Shown here: positions 1 through 6,743 of the stretch, piece by piece
Layout of the letters: the number at the start of each line of letters is the position of its first letter
Numbering within the stretch: the stretch's first letter is position 1
Assembly: GCA_947165555.1 (NCBI GenBank)
Contig: CAMVAR010000026.1
Location: 1 to 7,857, forward strand
Reading direction: 5' to 3'
Source of the DNA: an uncultured Pseudomonadota bacterium
GTDB taxonomy: Bacteria; Pseudomonadota; Alphaproteobacteria; Rs-D84
Length of the DNA: 7,857 bases
Notes under the pieces: generated by a model
Told to the model about the DNA's origin: nothing
The model's database searches: none
What the model saw: the letters and a program-made list of their open reading frames with translations, nothing else
Translations under genes and position numbers: made by a program

Positions 1-54
1 GATAGGTTTGTCTCCATTGTTTAGAATTGGGAATCTTTCTTTCCCTTCGTTTTA
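1..54. other. Non-dnaB sequence left of the DnaB homology breakpoint
   Basis: Recognisable DnaB sequence begins at about base 55-60 (IDYLTQL). The bases before it do not encode anything DnaB-like in any plus frame: TAG at 3-5 in the dnaB frame, TAG at 22-24 in frame 1 and TAA at 53-55 in frame 2. A short imperfectly placed repeat GGGAA (29-33) / TTCCC (41-45) is present but is too short to call a mobile-element end. The stretch may be the end of an inserted or rearranged sequence, or an assembly-edge artefact. Confidence 0.45.
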
Positions 55-1364
55 ATATTGATTACCTGACCCAATTGGCCGGGGCGGGCGCAACCGTGGT
101 AAATGTTGAACAATACGGGCGCATCGTGCATGAAAATGCAATGCGACGCGAACTTATCAATCTGGGTCAGGCGGTGATTGATTCGGCATATATTGAAGAT
201 TTGGATAATCCGGTATCAACACAAATCGAAATGGCCGAACAAAAATTGTTTAACATGGCGACAACCGGCGATATTGGTCGCGATGTAACCCCAATTGCTA
301 GCGCACTAAAAGACGCATTGACAGAGGTGGAAATCGCCTATAAGGCAGACGGAAAATTGTCCGGATTGACAACAGGCCTGGCCGATTTGGATAAATCTAT
401 TAGTGGCATGCACAAATCCAACCTGTTGATTATCGCGGGACGACCGGCCATGGGGAAAACCGCACTGGCCATGAATATCGCATTTAATGCCGCAAATGCA
501 ATTTTTACAGGACGTGCAAACAGCCAGTATAAGGGTGCCGTCGCTTTCTTCAGTCTTGAAATGGGTGCATCAGAATTAGCGGGGCGTGTATTATCGTCCC
601 AGGCACGCATATCAGGCACCGCGATGCGCGACGGTTCATTGACCGATGAAGATTTCTTGAAAATGACCCAATTTTCTGATGCCATCGGCCGGATTCCGTT
701 GTTTATTGATGACACACCGGGTATGTCGGTACCAATGATTCGCACACGTGTACGACGTCTGGCCCGAAAATATGGTGGCATCGCACTGGTTGTGATTGAC
801 TATCTGCAGTTGTTAACATCACCCGGTGGAAAAAACAAAGACAATCGTGTCCAAGAATTATCCGAGATAACACGCGGTCTTAAAATGCTGGCCAAGGAAT
901 TTAATGTTCCGGTTATCGCCCTGTCCCAGTTATCGCGCAGTGTTGAATCACGTGACGACAAACGACCGCAACTATCGGATTTGCGTGAATCGGGCTCTAT
1001 TGAACAAGATGCGGACATTGTTATGTTCACATATCGCGAAGAATATTATCTGCAAAATCGTGACCCGTCGCAACGTTTATCAAACACAACAACCGCGGGC
1101 ATGGTTGAAACATGGCAAAAACGATACGAACATGCCAAAGGCAAGGCCGATATCATCATCGGCAAGAATCGCCATGGGCGTACCGATACCGTGCATGTCG
1201 CATTCTTGGCCGAATTCAGTTTATTTGATAACCTGGTTGATGGTGCCGCAAATCGTGGGCCGGATTTTATCTCTGATAATCCCCCAACCCATTCAGACAT
1301 GTCGGTCGGGATGGACGCAACACCAATTGATATCAATGAAATCCCGGACGATATTGACATTTGA
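27..1364 (+). CDS. dnaB: Replicative DNA helicase DnaB, 5'-truncated
   Basis: This encodes the hexameric ATP-driven helicase that unwinds DNA at the replication fork. In the 445-residue open frame the RecA-like domain is complete: Walker A GRPAMGKT (138-145), catalytic Glu in FFSLEMG (178), Walker B VVIDYLQLL (255-263), the ALSQLSR motif (298-304), the RPQLSDLRESG block (313-323) and GKNRHGRT (379-386) near the arginine finger. The linker helix region (about 11-110) is also present. Roughly 90 N-terminal residues, the bulk of the primase- and loader-interacting domain, are missing. The gene is not simply cut by the window edge, because an in-frame TAG lies at 3-5. The TTG at 27 is only the first possible start, has no visible Shine-Dalgarno sequence, and is unlikely to be native. 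The Walker A site is uninterrupted, so no intein sits there. The long open remainder implies a recent truncation, a second copy, or an assembly junction. The C-terminal tail after about residue 405 is acidic and low in complexity. Confidence 0.85.
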   Translation: MGIFLSLRFNIDYLTQLAGAGATVVNVEQYGRIVHENAMRRELINLGQAVIDSAYIEDLDNPVSTQIEMAEQKLFNMATTGDIGRDVTPIASALKDALTEVEIAYKADGKLSGLTTGLADLDKSISGMHKSNLLIIAGRPAMGKTALAMNIAFNAANAIFTGRANSQYKGAVAFFSLEMGASELAGRVLSSQARISGTAMRDGSLTDEDFLKMTQFSDAIGRIPLFIDDTPGMSVPMIRTRVRRLARKYGGIALVVIDYLQLLTSPGGKNKDNRVQELSEITRGLKMLAKEFNVPVIALSQLSRSVESRDDKRPQLSDLRESGSIEQDADIVMFTYREEYYLQNRDPSQRLSNTTTAGMVETWQKRYEHAKGKADIIIGKNRHGRTDTVHVAFLAEFSLFDNLVDGAANRGPDFISDNPPTHSDMSVGMDATPIDINEIPDDIDI

Positions 1365-1408
1365 TACCAATTAAAATATCCAGATTGATAACAACCGAAA
1401 CTTTTTTC

Positions 1409-1437
1409 TTGCCAAGTTTTTAAAATTTGACTATCAT
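1409..1437 (+). promoter_or_regulatory. Sigma70-type promoter of the XRE regulator gene
   Basis: TTGCCA (1409-1414) and TATCAT (1432-1437) each match the consensus at five of six positions and are separated by exactly 17 bases. The expected start of transcription is near 1444, giving a leader of about 24 bases before the ATG at 1468, with AAGGAG at 1455-1460 as ribosome binding site. No hairpin terminator is visible between the dnaB stop (1364) and this promoter. Confidence 0.6.
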
Positions 1438-1445
1438 TTTGTCAA
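1427..1445. promoter_or_regulatory. Inverted repeat spanning the -10 box, candidate operator
   Basis: TTGAC (1427-1431) and GTCAA (1441-1445) form perfect 5-base arms with a 9-base spacer that contains the TATCAT -10 element. A dimeric HTH protein bound here would block RNA polymerase. The adjacent XRE protein is the natural candidate, so negative autoregulation is inferred. The arms are short, so chance occurrence cannot be excluded. Confidence 0.4.
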
Positions 1446-1467
1446 GATTTATCCAAGGAGAATTTAA

Positions 1468-2478
1468 ATGGCCCAAGAAGAAATCATTTTTCCGAACAAT
1501 ATCCGCAATATTCGCCTGGCCGCAGGGATGAAAATGACCGAACTGGCACGGCGTTCCAACCTGTCGTTGTCTGCCGTGTCAAAAATCGAAAAAGGTGTGC
1601 GGCGTTTAAACCAAAAACAGTTATTGAATATTTGCAATATATTGGGGTGTAAATTGTCTGATATCTTTATCAAAGACACAGATGATGTTGCATCTAAATG
1701 GCAAGACGAAATCAGACGACGCACCACAACCAATGAAGATAGCGGATTAAAGGTGTTTGGAACCGGATTACGCAAAATTCGCCAACAGGCCGGAAAAACA
1801 ATCGCCCAGGCCGCAAAAGACGCCGGAATGACATTGTCGGTATATCACAAGATAGAAGTCGGTCAACGCGAAATATACGAAAATGAAATTGAACCATTGG
1901 CTAAATCTTTTGCGCATACGGTGGATGGGTTGTTTGATAAAATCGCGACATTGTATAAATCTGGCGAATTGGCCAAACAAATGCACAAGGTCAAAGAACG
2001 ACTGACCGCCGTGTTAGTACCCGGGGATTCGGCGAACGATATGGGCGATATGCCCGGACATTTGTATGGTGCAAAACTTTATAACAATGCACGCAGGAAA
2101 TTGGTACCCGTGTTCGGGATTCCCGATGGCAAACGTATTGCATTCACGAAATCGGACAATCGCATGATTACCGCGCCGGCAAACCTTGAAGGTCGCCGTG
2201 GGGTGTATGCGTTGCGCCCAATATCCAAGCGTACCGGTGGATTCATTCCAGAAAATGCCTATGTTTTTGCCGACATCAAGGCAAACGTTGCTGTTGGCGA
2301 CCTGGCCGTGTTTATTGATTCTGATTTTAAATCATTGACCGAATCCGACACGGTAAATGCAAACATTGCCGTTGTACGTCGCGATTCCAAGGGTAATTTG
2401 TACGGACAAATGGTATCACCCGAAGAAAAAATTACCGCGCCAACCATGCACAAGGTGATTATGTTCATTGTCGATTAA
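1468..2478 (+). CDS. Dual-HTH XRE-family regulator with degenerate S24/LexA-like C-terminal domain
   Basis: This is a probable DNA-binding transcriptional regulator of 336 residues. The first XRE/Cro HTH lies at about 11-68 (NIRNIRLAAGMKMTELARRS, then SLSAVSKIEKG). A second HTH-like domain lies at about 97-160 (GLRKIRQQAGKTIAQAAKDA, then SVYHKIEVGQRE). Residues about 212-336 resemble the C-terminal dimerisation/peptidase fold of CI and LexA: VPVFGIPDG, then IPENAYVFAD, VAVGDLAVFI and a final HKVIMFIV. Where self-cleaving members have a G-[DN]-S-M motif, this protein has SKRTGG. The position expected for the catalytic Lys falls in VVRRDSKG with no clean match, so self-cleavage seems unlikely. 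The start is well supported by AAGGAG seven bases upstream. The gene following 27 bases downstream is probably co-transcribed. It could be a prophage repressor derivative or a host developmental/stress regulator; the sequence does not decide. Confidence 0.8.
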   Translation: MAQEEIIFPNNIRNIRLAAGMKMTELARRSNLSLSAVSKIEKGVRRLNQKQLLNICNILGCKLSDIFIKDTDDVASKWQDEIRRRTTTNEDSGLKVFGTGLRKIRQQAGKTIAQAAKDAGMTLSVYHKIEVGQREIYENEIEPLAKSFAHTVDGLFDKIATLYKSGELAKQMHKVKERLTAVLVPGDSANDMGDMPGHLYGAKLYNNARRKLVPVFGIPDGKRIAFTKSDNRMITAPANLEGRRGVYALRPISKRTGGFIPENAYVFADIKANVAVGDLAVFIDSDFKSLTESDTVNANIAVVRRDSKGNLYGQMVSPEEKITAPTMHKVIMFIVD

Positions 2479-2505
2479 CACATGTATGCAGAGGGATTAA
2501 ACGAG

Positions 2506-3189
2506 ATGAAACCAAAAGCAAGCGTTATTGCACAAAAATTGTTAAACCTGTATCGCCAGGCGCATGTTATCGTCGGGGGTTGGCGGGCGGTCAATCGCGT
2601 CTTGGTGGACGAAGCAACCCCAGATGTAATCGCCGAATTACAAGATTTACCAACCGGCAAGATGTTAATTACACATATTAAAAACCTGCGCAGTGGCGAA
2701 ACCCGAATGGATACCATCGCCCGTGAATTATTACCCTATGGCGGAATGATGGACGAAACCGCAATCAGCGTCGCCGTTGCAAATGATGACCTGGATGAAT
2801 TAATTAACGCAATCCATACATTCGTTGCAACCGAAGATGGTTTGCGCGTATTTATGTCCACACCGGTTATCAAACAATTTGGCCCCGAATGGATTTTGGC
2901 CGCAAAAAACGCGTTGGCCGACCATCCGGATGAACTGGATAAACTGGACGAGATTGTTCGCACATGGACCGCATACAATATGTGGTCTGCGGCAAATGAA
3001 ATTATCAACAATCCGTTGACCGACCGCATTCGCGCACAATTACAGGTTGACATGCCGGAATACGAAACATATTTACCAATGTTTGGCGATGCCGGAAATC
3101 AACTGTTGCGGCGTATGCACACCGTGCTTAGTTCTATGCCAAACGACGCCAACCGTACCCGCACGCAACCACGCCCCCAGGATGATTAA
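2506..3189 (+). CDS. Hypothetical helical protein, function unrecognised
   Basis: I do not recognise this 227-residue protein. It is soluble, without signal peptide or membrane segment, predominantly helical by composition, and acidic in its middle (for example DHPDELDKLDEIVR). It ends in a polar, probably disordered tail (NRTRTQPRPQDD). I chose the ATG at 2506 because GAGGG (2491-2495) lies ten bases upstream. An in-frame ATG at 2482 would add eight residues but has no ribosome binding site and starts three bases after the previous stop. The 27-base gap to the XRE gene suggests a shared transcript, so it may be a partner or target of that regulator. Its stop codon (3187-3189) overlaps the stop of the convergent truncated terminase. 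The homologous C-terminus was not checked, so a small loss at this junction is possible. Confidence 0.65.
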   Translation: MKPKASVIAQKLLNLYRQAHVIVGGWRAVNRVLVDEATPDVIAELQDLPTGKMLITHIKNLRSGETRMDTIARELLPYGGMMDETAISVAVANDDLDELINAIHTFVATEDGLRVFMSTPVIKQFGPEWILAAKNALADHPDELDKLDEIVRTWTAYNMWSAANEIINNPLTDRIRAQLQVDMPEYETYLPMFGDAGNQLLRRMHTVLSSMPNDANRTRTQPRPQDD

Positions 3190-3779
3190 GCATTGCGATA
3201 TATCGTATCCAATGTATGCGGTGTACCAATGTAAATCATTGCGCCATTGGGGGATAAAATAAAATCCAATTCACGCAATCGTTCGCGCAGTGTGATGCGC
3301 TTTTTTAGTGTATTACATGTATTTGGTACTTCTACATCATCACATATTATTAAATCGGCACGCATACCGGTTATATTACCATGAATGCCCTGGCATACGA
3401 CGGATGGTTCGCGTATGCCCAATGGGCGGTTTATGGTAATTTTATTTTCTGCCCATTCGCGTTTATTTTTTGGTATCATGTCACCACACCATGGATGATT
3501 TTCCAATATGTGCCGTATATGCATAACCATACGGATTGCTTGGTGCGTTTGGGCCGACAAAATTAAAATACGGGTTTGTGGGCGCAGAAATAATACACAT
3601 GTCGCAAAAATTCCAACTATTGTTGATTTGCCAGAATGCCGAAACGCCATCAACAGACCACGATGGGGTTCTTGGTCCAAAATATCAACCAAAAAATTCG
3701 TCATAATATGATGATGATTCGGCGTAGCCAATCCTAGAACATTATTCCACGAATCAAGAAATTGATTGTATGCACTCAT
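3186..3779 (-). CDS. Phage terminase large subunit, ATPase domain only (C-terminal nuclease missing)
   Basis: The terminase large subunit is the motor that pumps DNA into proheads and cuts it. This 197-residue protein resembles the N-terminal half of the T7 gp19 type. A Walker A loop RHSGKST lies at 47-53, ILILSAQTHQ at 71-80, GIHGNITGMRAD at 131-142, Walker B and catalytic acid in LIICDDVEVP (143-152), and the coupling motif IYIGTPH at 182-188. Homology runs to the last residues (TLDTIYRNA), then the frame stops. Full-length relatives are about 550-600 residues and continue into an RNase H-like nuclease, absent here. The start codon overlaps the upstream stop as ATGA (3776-3779) with no Shine-Dalgarno, so it is translationally coupled. 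Its TAA overlaps the stop of the convergent plus-strand gene. It is probably a deletion product. A retained ATPase-only function is possible but unproven. Confidence 0.8.
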   Translation of the reverse strand: MSAYNQFLDSWNNVLGLATPNHHHIMTNFLVDILDQEPHRGLLMAFRHSGKSTIVGIFATCVLFLRPQTRILILSAQTHQAIRMVMHIRHILENHPWCGDMIPKNKREWAENKITINRPLGIREPSVVCQGIHGNITGMRADLIICDDVEVPNTCNTLKKRITLRERLRELDFILSPNGAMIYIGTPHTLDTIYRNA

Positions 3780-4123
3780 TTTACAATTTTATCAAAATGT
3801 TCTAATAAAGATGTTAATAAATTCTTTTTTGTGGTCGTGGCTTTTTTTAATTTATTAAGATTGGCGGCATGCTTTGCATTATACGGTGCTTCGGATTCTG
3901 TACGCAGACGCTCTAAAACAGTTTGTTCGGTAACACCATGTCCCGACATTCCGGCGGCACCGTATTTGGCGCGCTGGGCCGCCAAGACACGCCGCACCAG
4001 GTTCTGTTTTTCCGTATTATCGGCCGCCATTTGTGCCAATATTTCACGACGCGCTGATTTGGTCGCGTTCTTGTCATCTTGATATTTTAAAATATCGCTA
4101 ACATCTGAAACAATTTGTCCCAT
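3776..4123 (-). CDS. Small phage protein before terL, possibly gp14-like internal virion protein
   Basis: The gene encodes a 115-residue, highly charged, helical protein with no membrane segment. The central part (RRVLAAQRAKYGAAGMSGHG, 44-63, then VTEQTVLERLR) resembles the 'YGASGV...GS...VL' pattern I associate with T7 gp14-like internal virion proteins, which help DNA ejection. The Lys-rich C-terminal region (LKKATTTKKN) would suit nucleic-acid contact. Its position immediately before the terminase would also fit a small terminase subunit, but I see no HTH. In T7 order, gp14 and the small terminase both lie between gp12 and gp19, so either reading fits. The ribosome binding site is AAGGAT, followed by six A and the ATG. 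Its TGA overlaps the terminase ATG. The frame is clearly real given coupling and operon position; the function is uncertain. Confidence 0.6.
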   Translation of the reverse strand: MGQIVSDVSDILKYQDDKNATKSARREILAQMAADNTEKQNLVRRVLAAQRAKYGAAGMSGHGVTEQTVLERLRTESEAPYNAKHAANLNKLKKATTTKKNLLTSLLEHFDKIVK

Positions 4124-4146
4124 TTTTTATCCTTTTAGTTAATATA

Positions 4147-5853
4147 TTAAATTTGATATCTGCCGTATGCGGTGACCGATAATACCGTGATTGGCAATGC
4201 ATCCGAACTGGATATTTCCCAGATTGCATCATCAAATTCGCCACACGTACCCAGAAAATTCATTGATATATCGCCGCTAAACGTTGCATCGGGTGTTTCA
4301 TATACCTCATTAGGTAATGGCGCACGTTGAGCATTAATAAATAATGTCTTGGTTTGCAATAATCGTACCGTTACCTTGGTTATACGAATATGATGCGCAT
4401 TATGTCCATTTGACATTGGTGGCATCGCACGCGCACAGATATTATACTGATATGTACCGGCATCAATGCATTCTTGGGCATCAAATCGTTCTAGATAATA
4501 TAAATTATCACGCATAGTTATCACAAATGTTTGTGCGCCACATATCGCAACCGCACAAAAGCTCCCTGATGTTGTGTAACGTCCCCATGCCGAAATTCCC
4601 AACGCAGGGTTATAATTCAAAACCGCCATATTACCGTCAGCCATAACAACAAATAATTGTTTGGTGATTTTGTTATATGCCATATCAATTGGATTTTGCA
4701 CCATGTGTTCCGCCAATGCACATAAATTATTTGCATTATAACTATTGCCCAATTCGTCCAATGTCAATTCGCGTATTTCGCGCATGTTTTGCGCAACAAA
4801 AACTGTTTTTCCTTCGATATCTTGGGGTTGAATATGGCGGGTGGCAGGAGACCCAACCGATGTGTGCTTTTTTATATCAACTGATTCCGGAGTTAGCGGT
4901 TTATTTGATACCGCCCATTCCGCATCAGATGTCAAAATTTGTAAATTATCACGACTGGCAATCGTGCAAATATGCTGACGTTTATCGGACAATAACGTGA
5001 AATAAATTGCCTGGTCATCCAATCCGGTGCCGGGTGAAAAATTACCATGGTCGCCAACATGTGACATCCATACACCGCCCGGCCATGATTTTGCACCGGC
5101 AAAAACCAATCTGTCCTGGTGAAAAGTTATTGACGACGGCCATCCACGACGCGGACTAAATACCGCCTCTTGCCAATTAGAAATTGGGCTTTGTGGTACA
5201 GTGTATTGTCCATTGCAAATTGCGGTGACATCTTGTGGACCAATATAGGATGTAATTATCCATGTTTTTCCACCAATGTATATATAACCATTCACATTTT
5301 GTAATGTCCAAAAATCTGAATTTGTAATAAAATGTGTTGCACCATTGGAATTAGAAACCGTTATGGTAATGCCATTGGAATCATCAAATCTTGTAAACGG
5401 CATATTGATATTCAATGTGTCATCTGATGATGAAAATGCAAAATCTACTAAATTAAACGTACCATTTTGTAATTGTAAAACGCACGGTTTATAATCTGGA
5501 TGAACAAATATTATTGTGCCGAATCGCTGCGCATATTGCAACAACGGTAAATCATTATTCGTCCATGGTGTATTTACATCTTGGATAAATGTATCATTGG
5601 AAAATATACGCATAAAACCATCGGTAATGGCCAAAACATAATCCGCGCCTTCATCCAATGAAAACGGCACCAGGCGCGCATTAGAAGGCAATTTTGCAAT
5701 TGATTTCAACCCGGCACGTCGTCGAAAACCACCGCCCGGTATCACATCTAAATTTTCCATCCGCCCAAGGCCATGTATATTATCATGTGTAAAAAAAATT
5801 GGTGACACTTCGCCATTTGCAAAAGAATTTTGTGTTTTTATAAAATTTACCAT
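4147..5853 (-). CDS. Tail tubular protein B (T7 gp12-like), tail nozzle
   Basis: This is a structural protein forming the lower tail tube/nozzle of short-tailed phages. Family signatures over its 568 residues include an N-terminal NSFANGEVSP (9-18), ENLDVIPGGGFRRRAG (33-48), FVHPDYKP (117-124), the block GWPSSITFHQDRLVFAG (237-253) followed by VWMSHVGDHGNFSP (261-274), and further on LQILTSDAEWAV and LTPESVDIKKHTSVG. T7 gp12 is longer (about 790 residues). Shorter members are common outside the T7 core group, so this can be complete. It begins 19 bases after the gp11-like stop. Its ribosome binding context CAGGGGTAAA is identical to that of the 76-residue gene upstream. No frameshift is seen. 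Confidence 0.88.
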   Translation of the reverse strand: MVNFIKTQNSFANGEVSPIFFTHDNIHGLGRMENLDVIPGGGFRRRAGLKSIAKLPSNARLVPFSLDEGADYVLAITDGFMRIFSNDTFIQDVNTPWTNNDLPLLQYAQRFGTIIFVHPDYKPCVLQLQNGTFNLVDFAFSSSDDTLNINMPFTRFDDSNGITITVSNSNGATHFITNSDFWTLQNVNGYIYIGGKTWIITSYIGPQDVTAICNGQYTVPQSPISNWQEAVFSPRRGWPSSITFHQDRLVFAGAKSWPGGVWMSHVGDHGNFSPGTGLDDQAIYFTLLSDKRQHICTIASRDNLQILTSDAEWAVSNKPLTPESVDIKKHTSVGSPATRHIQPQDIEGKTVFVAQNMREIRELTLDELGNSYNANNLCALAEHMVQNPIDMAYNKITKQLFVVMADGNMAVLNYNPALGISAWGRYTTSGSFCAVAICGAQTFVITMRDNLYYLERFDAQECIDAGTYQYNICARAMPPMSNGHNAHHIRITKVTVRLLQTKTLFINAQRAPLPNEVYETPDATFSGDISMNFLGTCGEFDDAIWEISSSDALPITVLSVTAYGRYQI

Positions 5854-5872
5854 TGTTTACCCCTGGTCTTGT

Positions 5873-6391
5873 TTAAAATCTGGCATTGATTAACGAAAAA
5901 TTATCTATGCCACCGTTTGCCGATGTTGTGCTATCGATAAACTTTGATGTTTGCAATTCACTTTCGTACAACGCAACCAAAGTTCGAAACACCGTTTGGT
6001 CCGCAATAAGTGGCATGCAAAATTCCAATGCCAACTTTGCTGTAACAAGTGATGCAAAATAACTTGGGAACAAATCTGGTGTGACGCGCACAATCGCAAC
6101 AATTTCGATATTATTTTTATCGGATACAATTTTATTTTCAAATATTGTGCCATCTGTTTTTATTATGCGCAGTACATCCGATGGAATTACAAAGCCCCCA
6201 TTTGGGTCGCGCGACAATTTATATACACGTGTTGCGAAATGCCATGGATGCGACGCCAACAATGTATCAATTACAAAATCTGTTAATGTACGCCCTAATT
6301 TTGCCGCCGCCGTATCATCAGATAACGACTGAATTGGTTTTTCGCCCAATTTTAACAATGCCATTGAACATAAGTCTATTTTTGTTAACAT
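5873..6391 (-). CDS. Tail tubular protein A (T7 gp11-like), adaptor between portal and tail
   Basis: This 172-residue protein matches the gp11 family, a dodecameric ring that joins the portal to the tail nozzle. Evidence is the N-terminal pattern MLTKIDLCSMALLKLGEKPI, then SLSDDTAAAKLG, the characteristic SHPWHFA, FVIPSDVLRI, and the late TAKLALEFCMPLI helix. The size is close to T7 gp11 (196). The open frame extends 17 codons upstream to 6442, but those codons overlap a strong hairpin (6419-6440) and are not family-like. The ATG at 6391 is preceded by GGGGGAT at optimal spacing and starts at the family N-terminus, so I prefer it. It needs a portal protein as partner, and none is encoded in the window. 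Confidence 0.88.
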   Translation of the reverse strand: MLTKIDLCSMALLKLGEKPIQSLSDDTAAAKLGRTLTDFVIDTLLASHPWHFATRVYKLSRDPNGGFVIPSDVLRIIKTDGTIFENKIVSDKNNIEIVAIVRVTPDLFPSYFASLVTAKLALEFCMPLIADQTVFRTLVALYESELQTSKFIDSTTSANGGIDNFSLINARF

Positions 6392-6418
6392 AAAAATCCC
6401 CCATAGTTTATAAGCAAA

Positions 6419-6440
6419 GGGGCCAAATGTATATGGCCCC
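6419..6440 (-). terminator. GC-rich hairpin between the capsid and tail genes
   Basis: GGGGCCA and TGGCCCC form perfect 7-base arms around an 8-base loop. On the minus strand the stem is followed by TTTGCTTAT, a weak U tract, so it may act as a leaky terminator, an RNA processing site or a stability element. T7 has its late terminator T-phi at the same genetic position, between gene 10 and gene 11. Two further small inverted repeats lie just upstream in the same 89-base gap (6445-6458 and 6464-6476). Confidence 0.45.
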
Positions 6441-6480
6441 ATATATTACAAATGTAATTATTTAATACAATGTATTTACG

Positions 6481-6711
6481 TTATGCCAACGCGCCTGTTG
6501 TTACGGCAGATTCGCCAACAGTGATTTTTTTGATTGACGTATTATCAGATGCATTGATAATTACAATATCACCTGTGTTCATTAACGTTTTGACCGCATT
6601 GAAATAACCATTGGCCGTAATTGTTGCCATTGTTTCGGTTGCACAATAATGCCACAGTGTGAATCCATTTGCGTACGCAATTACAGATAAATTTTTATTC
6701 TGAAAAGCCAT
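6481..6711 (-). CDS. Small phage virion-type protein next to capsid (76 aa)
   Basis: The N-terminus NKNLSVIAYANGFTLWHY (5-22), followed by NGYFNAVKTLMNTGDIVI (34-51), is of a kind I recall in short genes next to capsid genes in proteobacterial phages. A predominantly beta fold with conserved aromatics is expected from the pattern. A head-decoration or head-stabilising role is inferred from position only. It starts 32 bases after the capsid stop, with CAGGGGTAAA upstream of the ATG. It is not a frameshifted capsid extension like T7 gp10B, because it has its own start and ribosome binding site. Confidence 0.7.
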   Translation of the reverse strand: MAFQNKNLSVIAYANGFTLWHYCATETMATITANGYFNAVKTLMNTGDIVIINASDNTSIKKITVGESAVTTGALA

Positions 6712-6743
6712 AATTTACCCCTGTTAGTTATATTTGGTTATTA

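Noticed and set aside
438..461. Possible intein insertion in the DnaB P-loop, a common intein site
   Set aside because: The GRPAMGKT motif is continuous and no splicing motifs are present.
1326..1337. ATTGATATCAAT palindrome near the 3' end of dnaB
   Set aside because: It lies inside coding sequence, is AT-rich and short, and has no nearby promoter or partner copy.
338..1360. Long open frames antisense to dnaB
   Set aside because: They have no ribosome binding sites and no family-like sequence, and they mirror the codon pattern of the intact helicase frame.
6392..6442. N-terminal extension of the gp11-like protein from the ATG at 6442
   Set aside because: The extra codons lie across the GC-rich hairpin, do not resemble the family, and a better ribosome binding site precedes the ATG at 6391.
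6445..6471. Second promoter before the gp11-like gene (TTGTAT, 16 bases, TAATAT on the minus strand)
   Set aside because: The -35 matches at only three of six positions in a very AT-rich gap, so it is not distinguishable from background.
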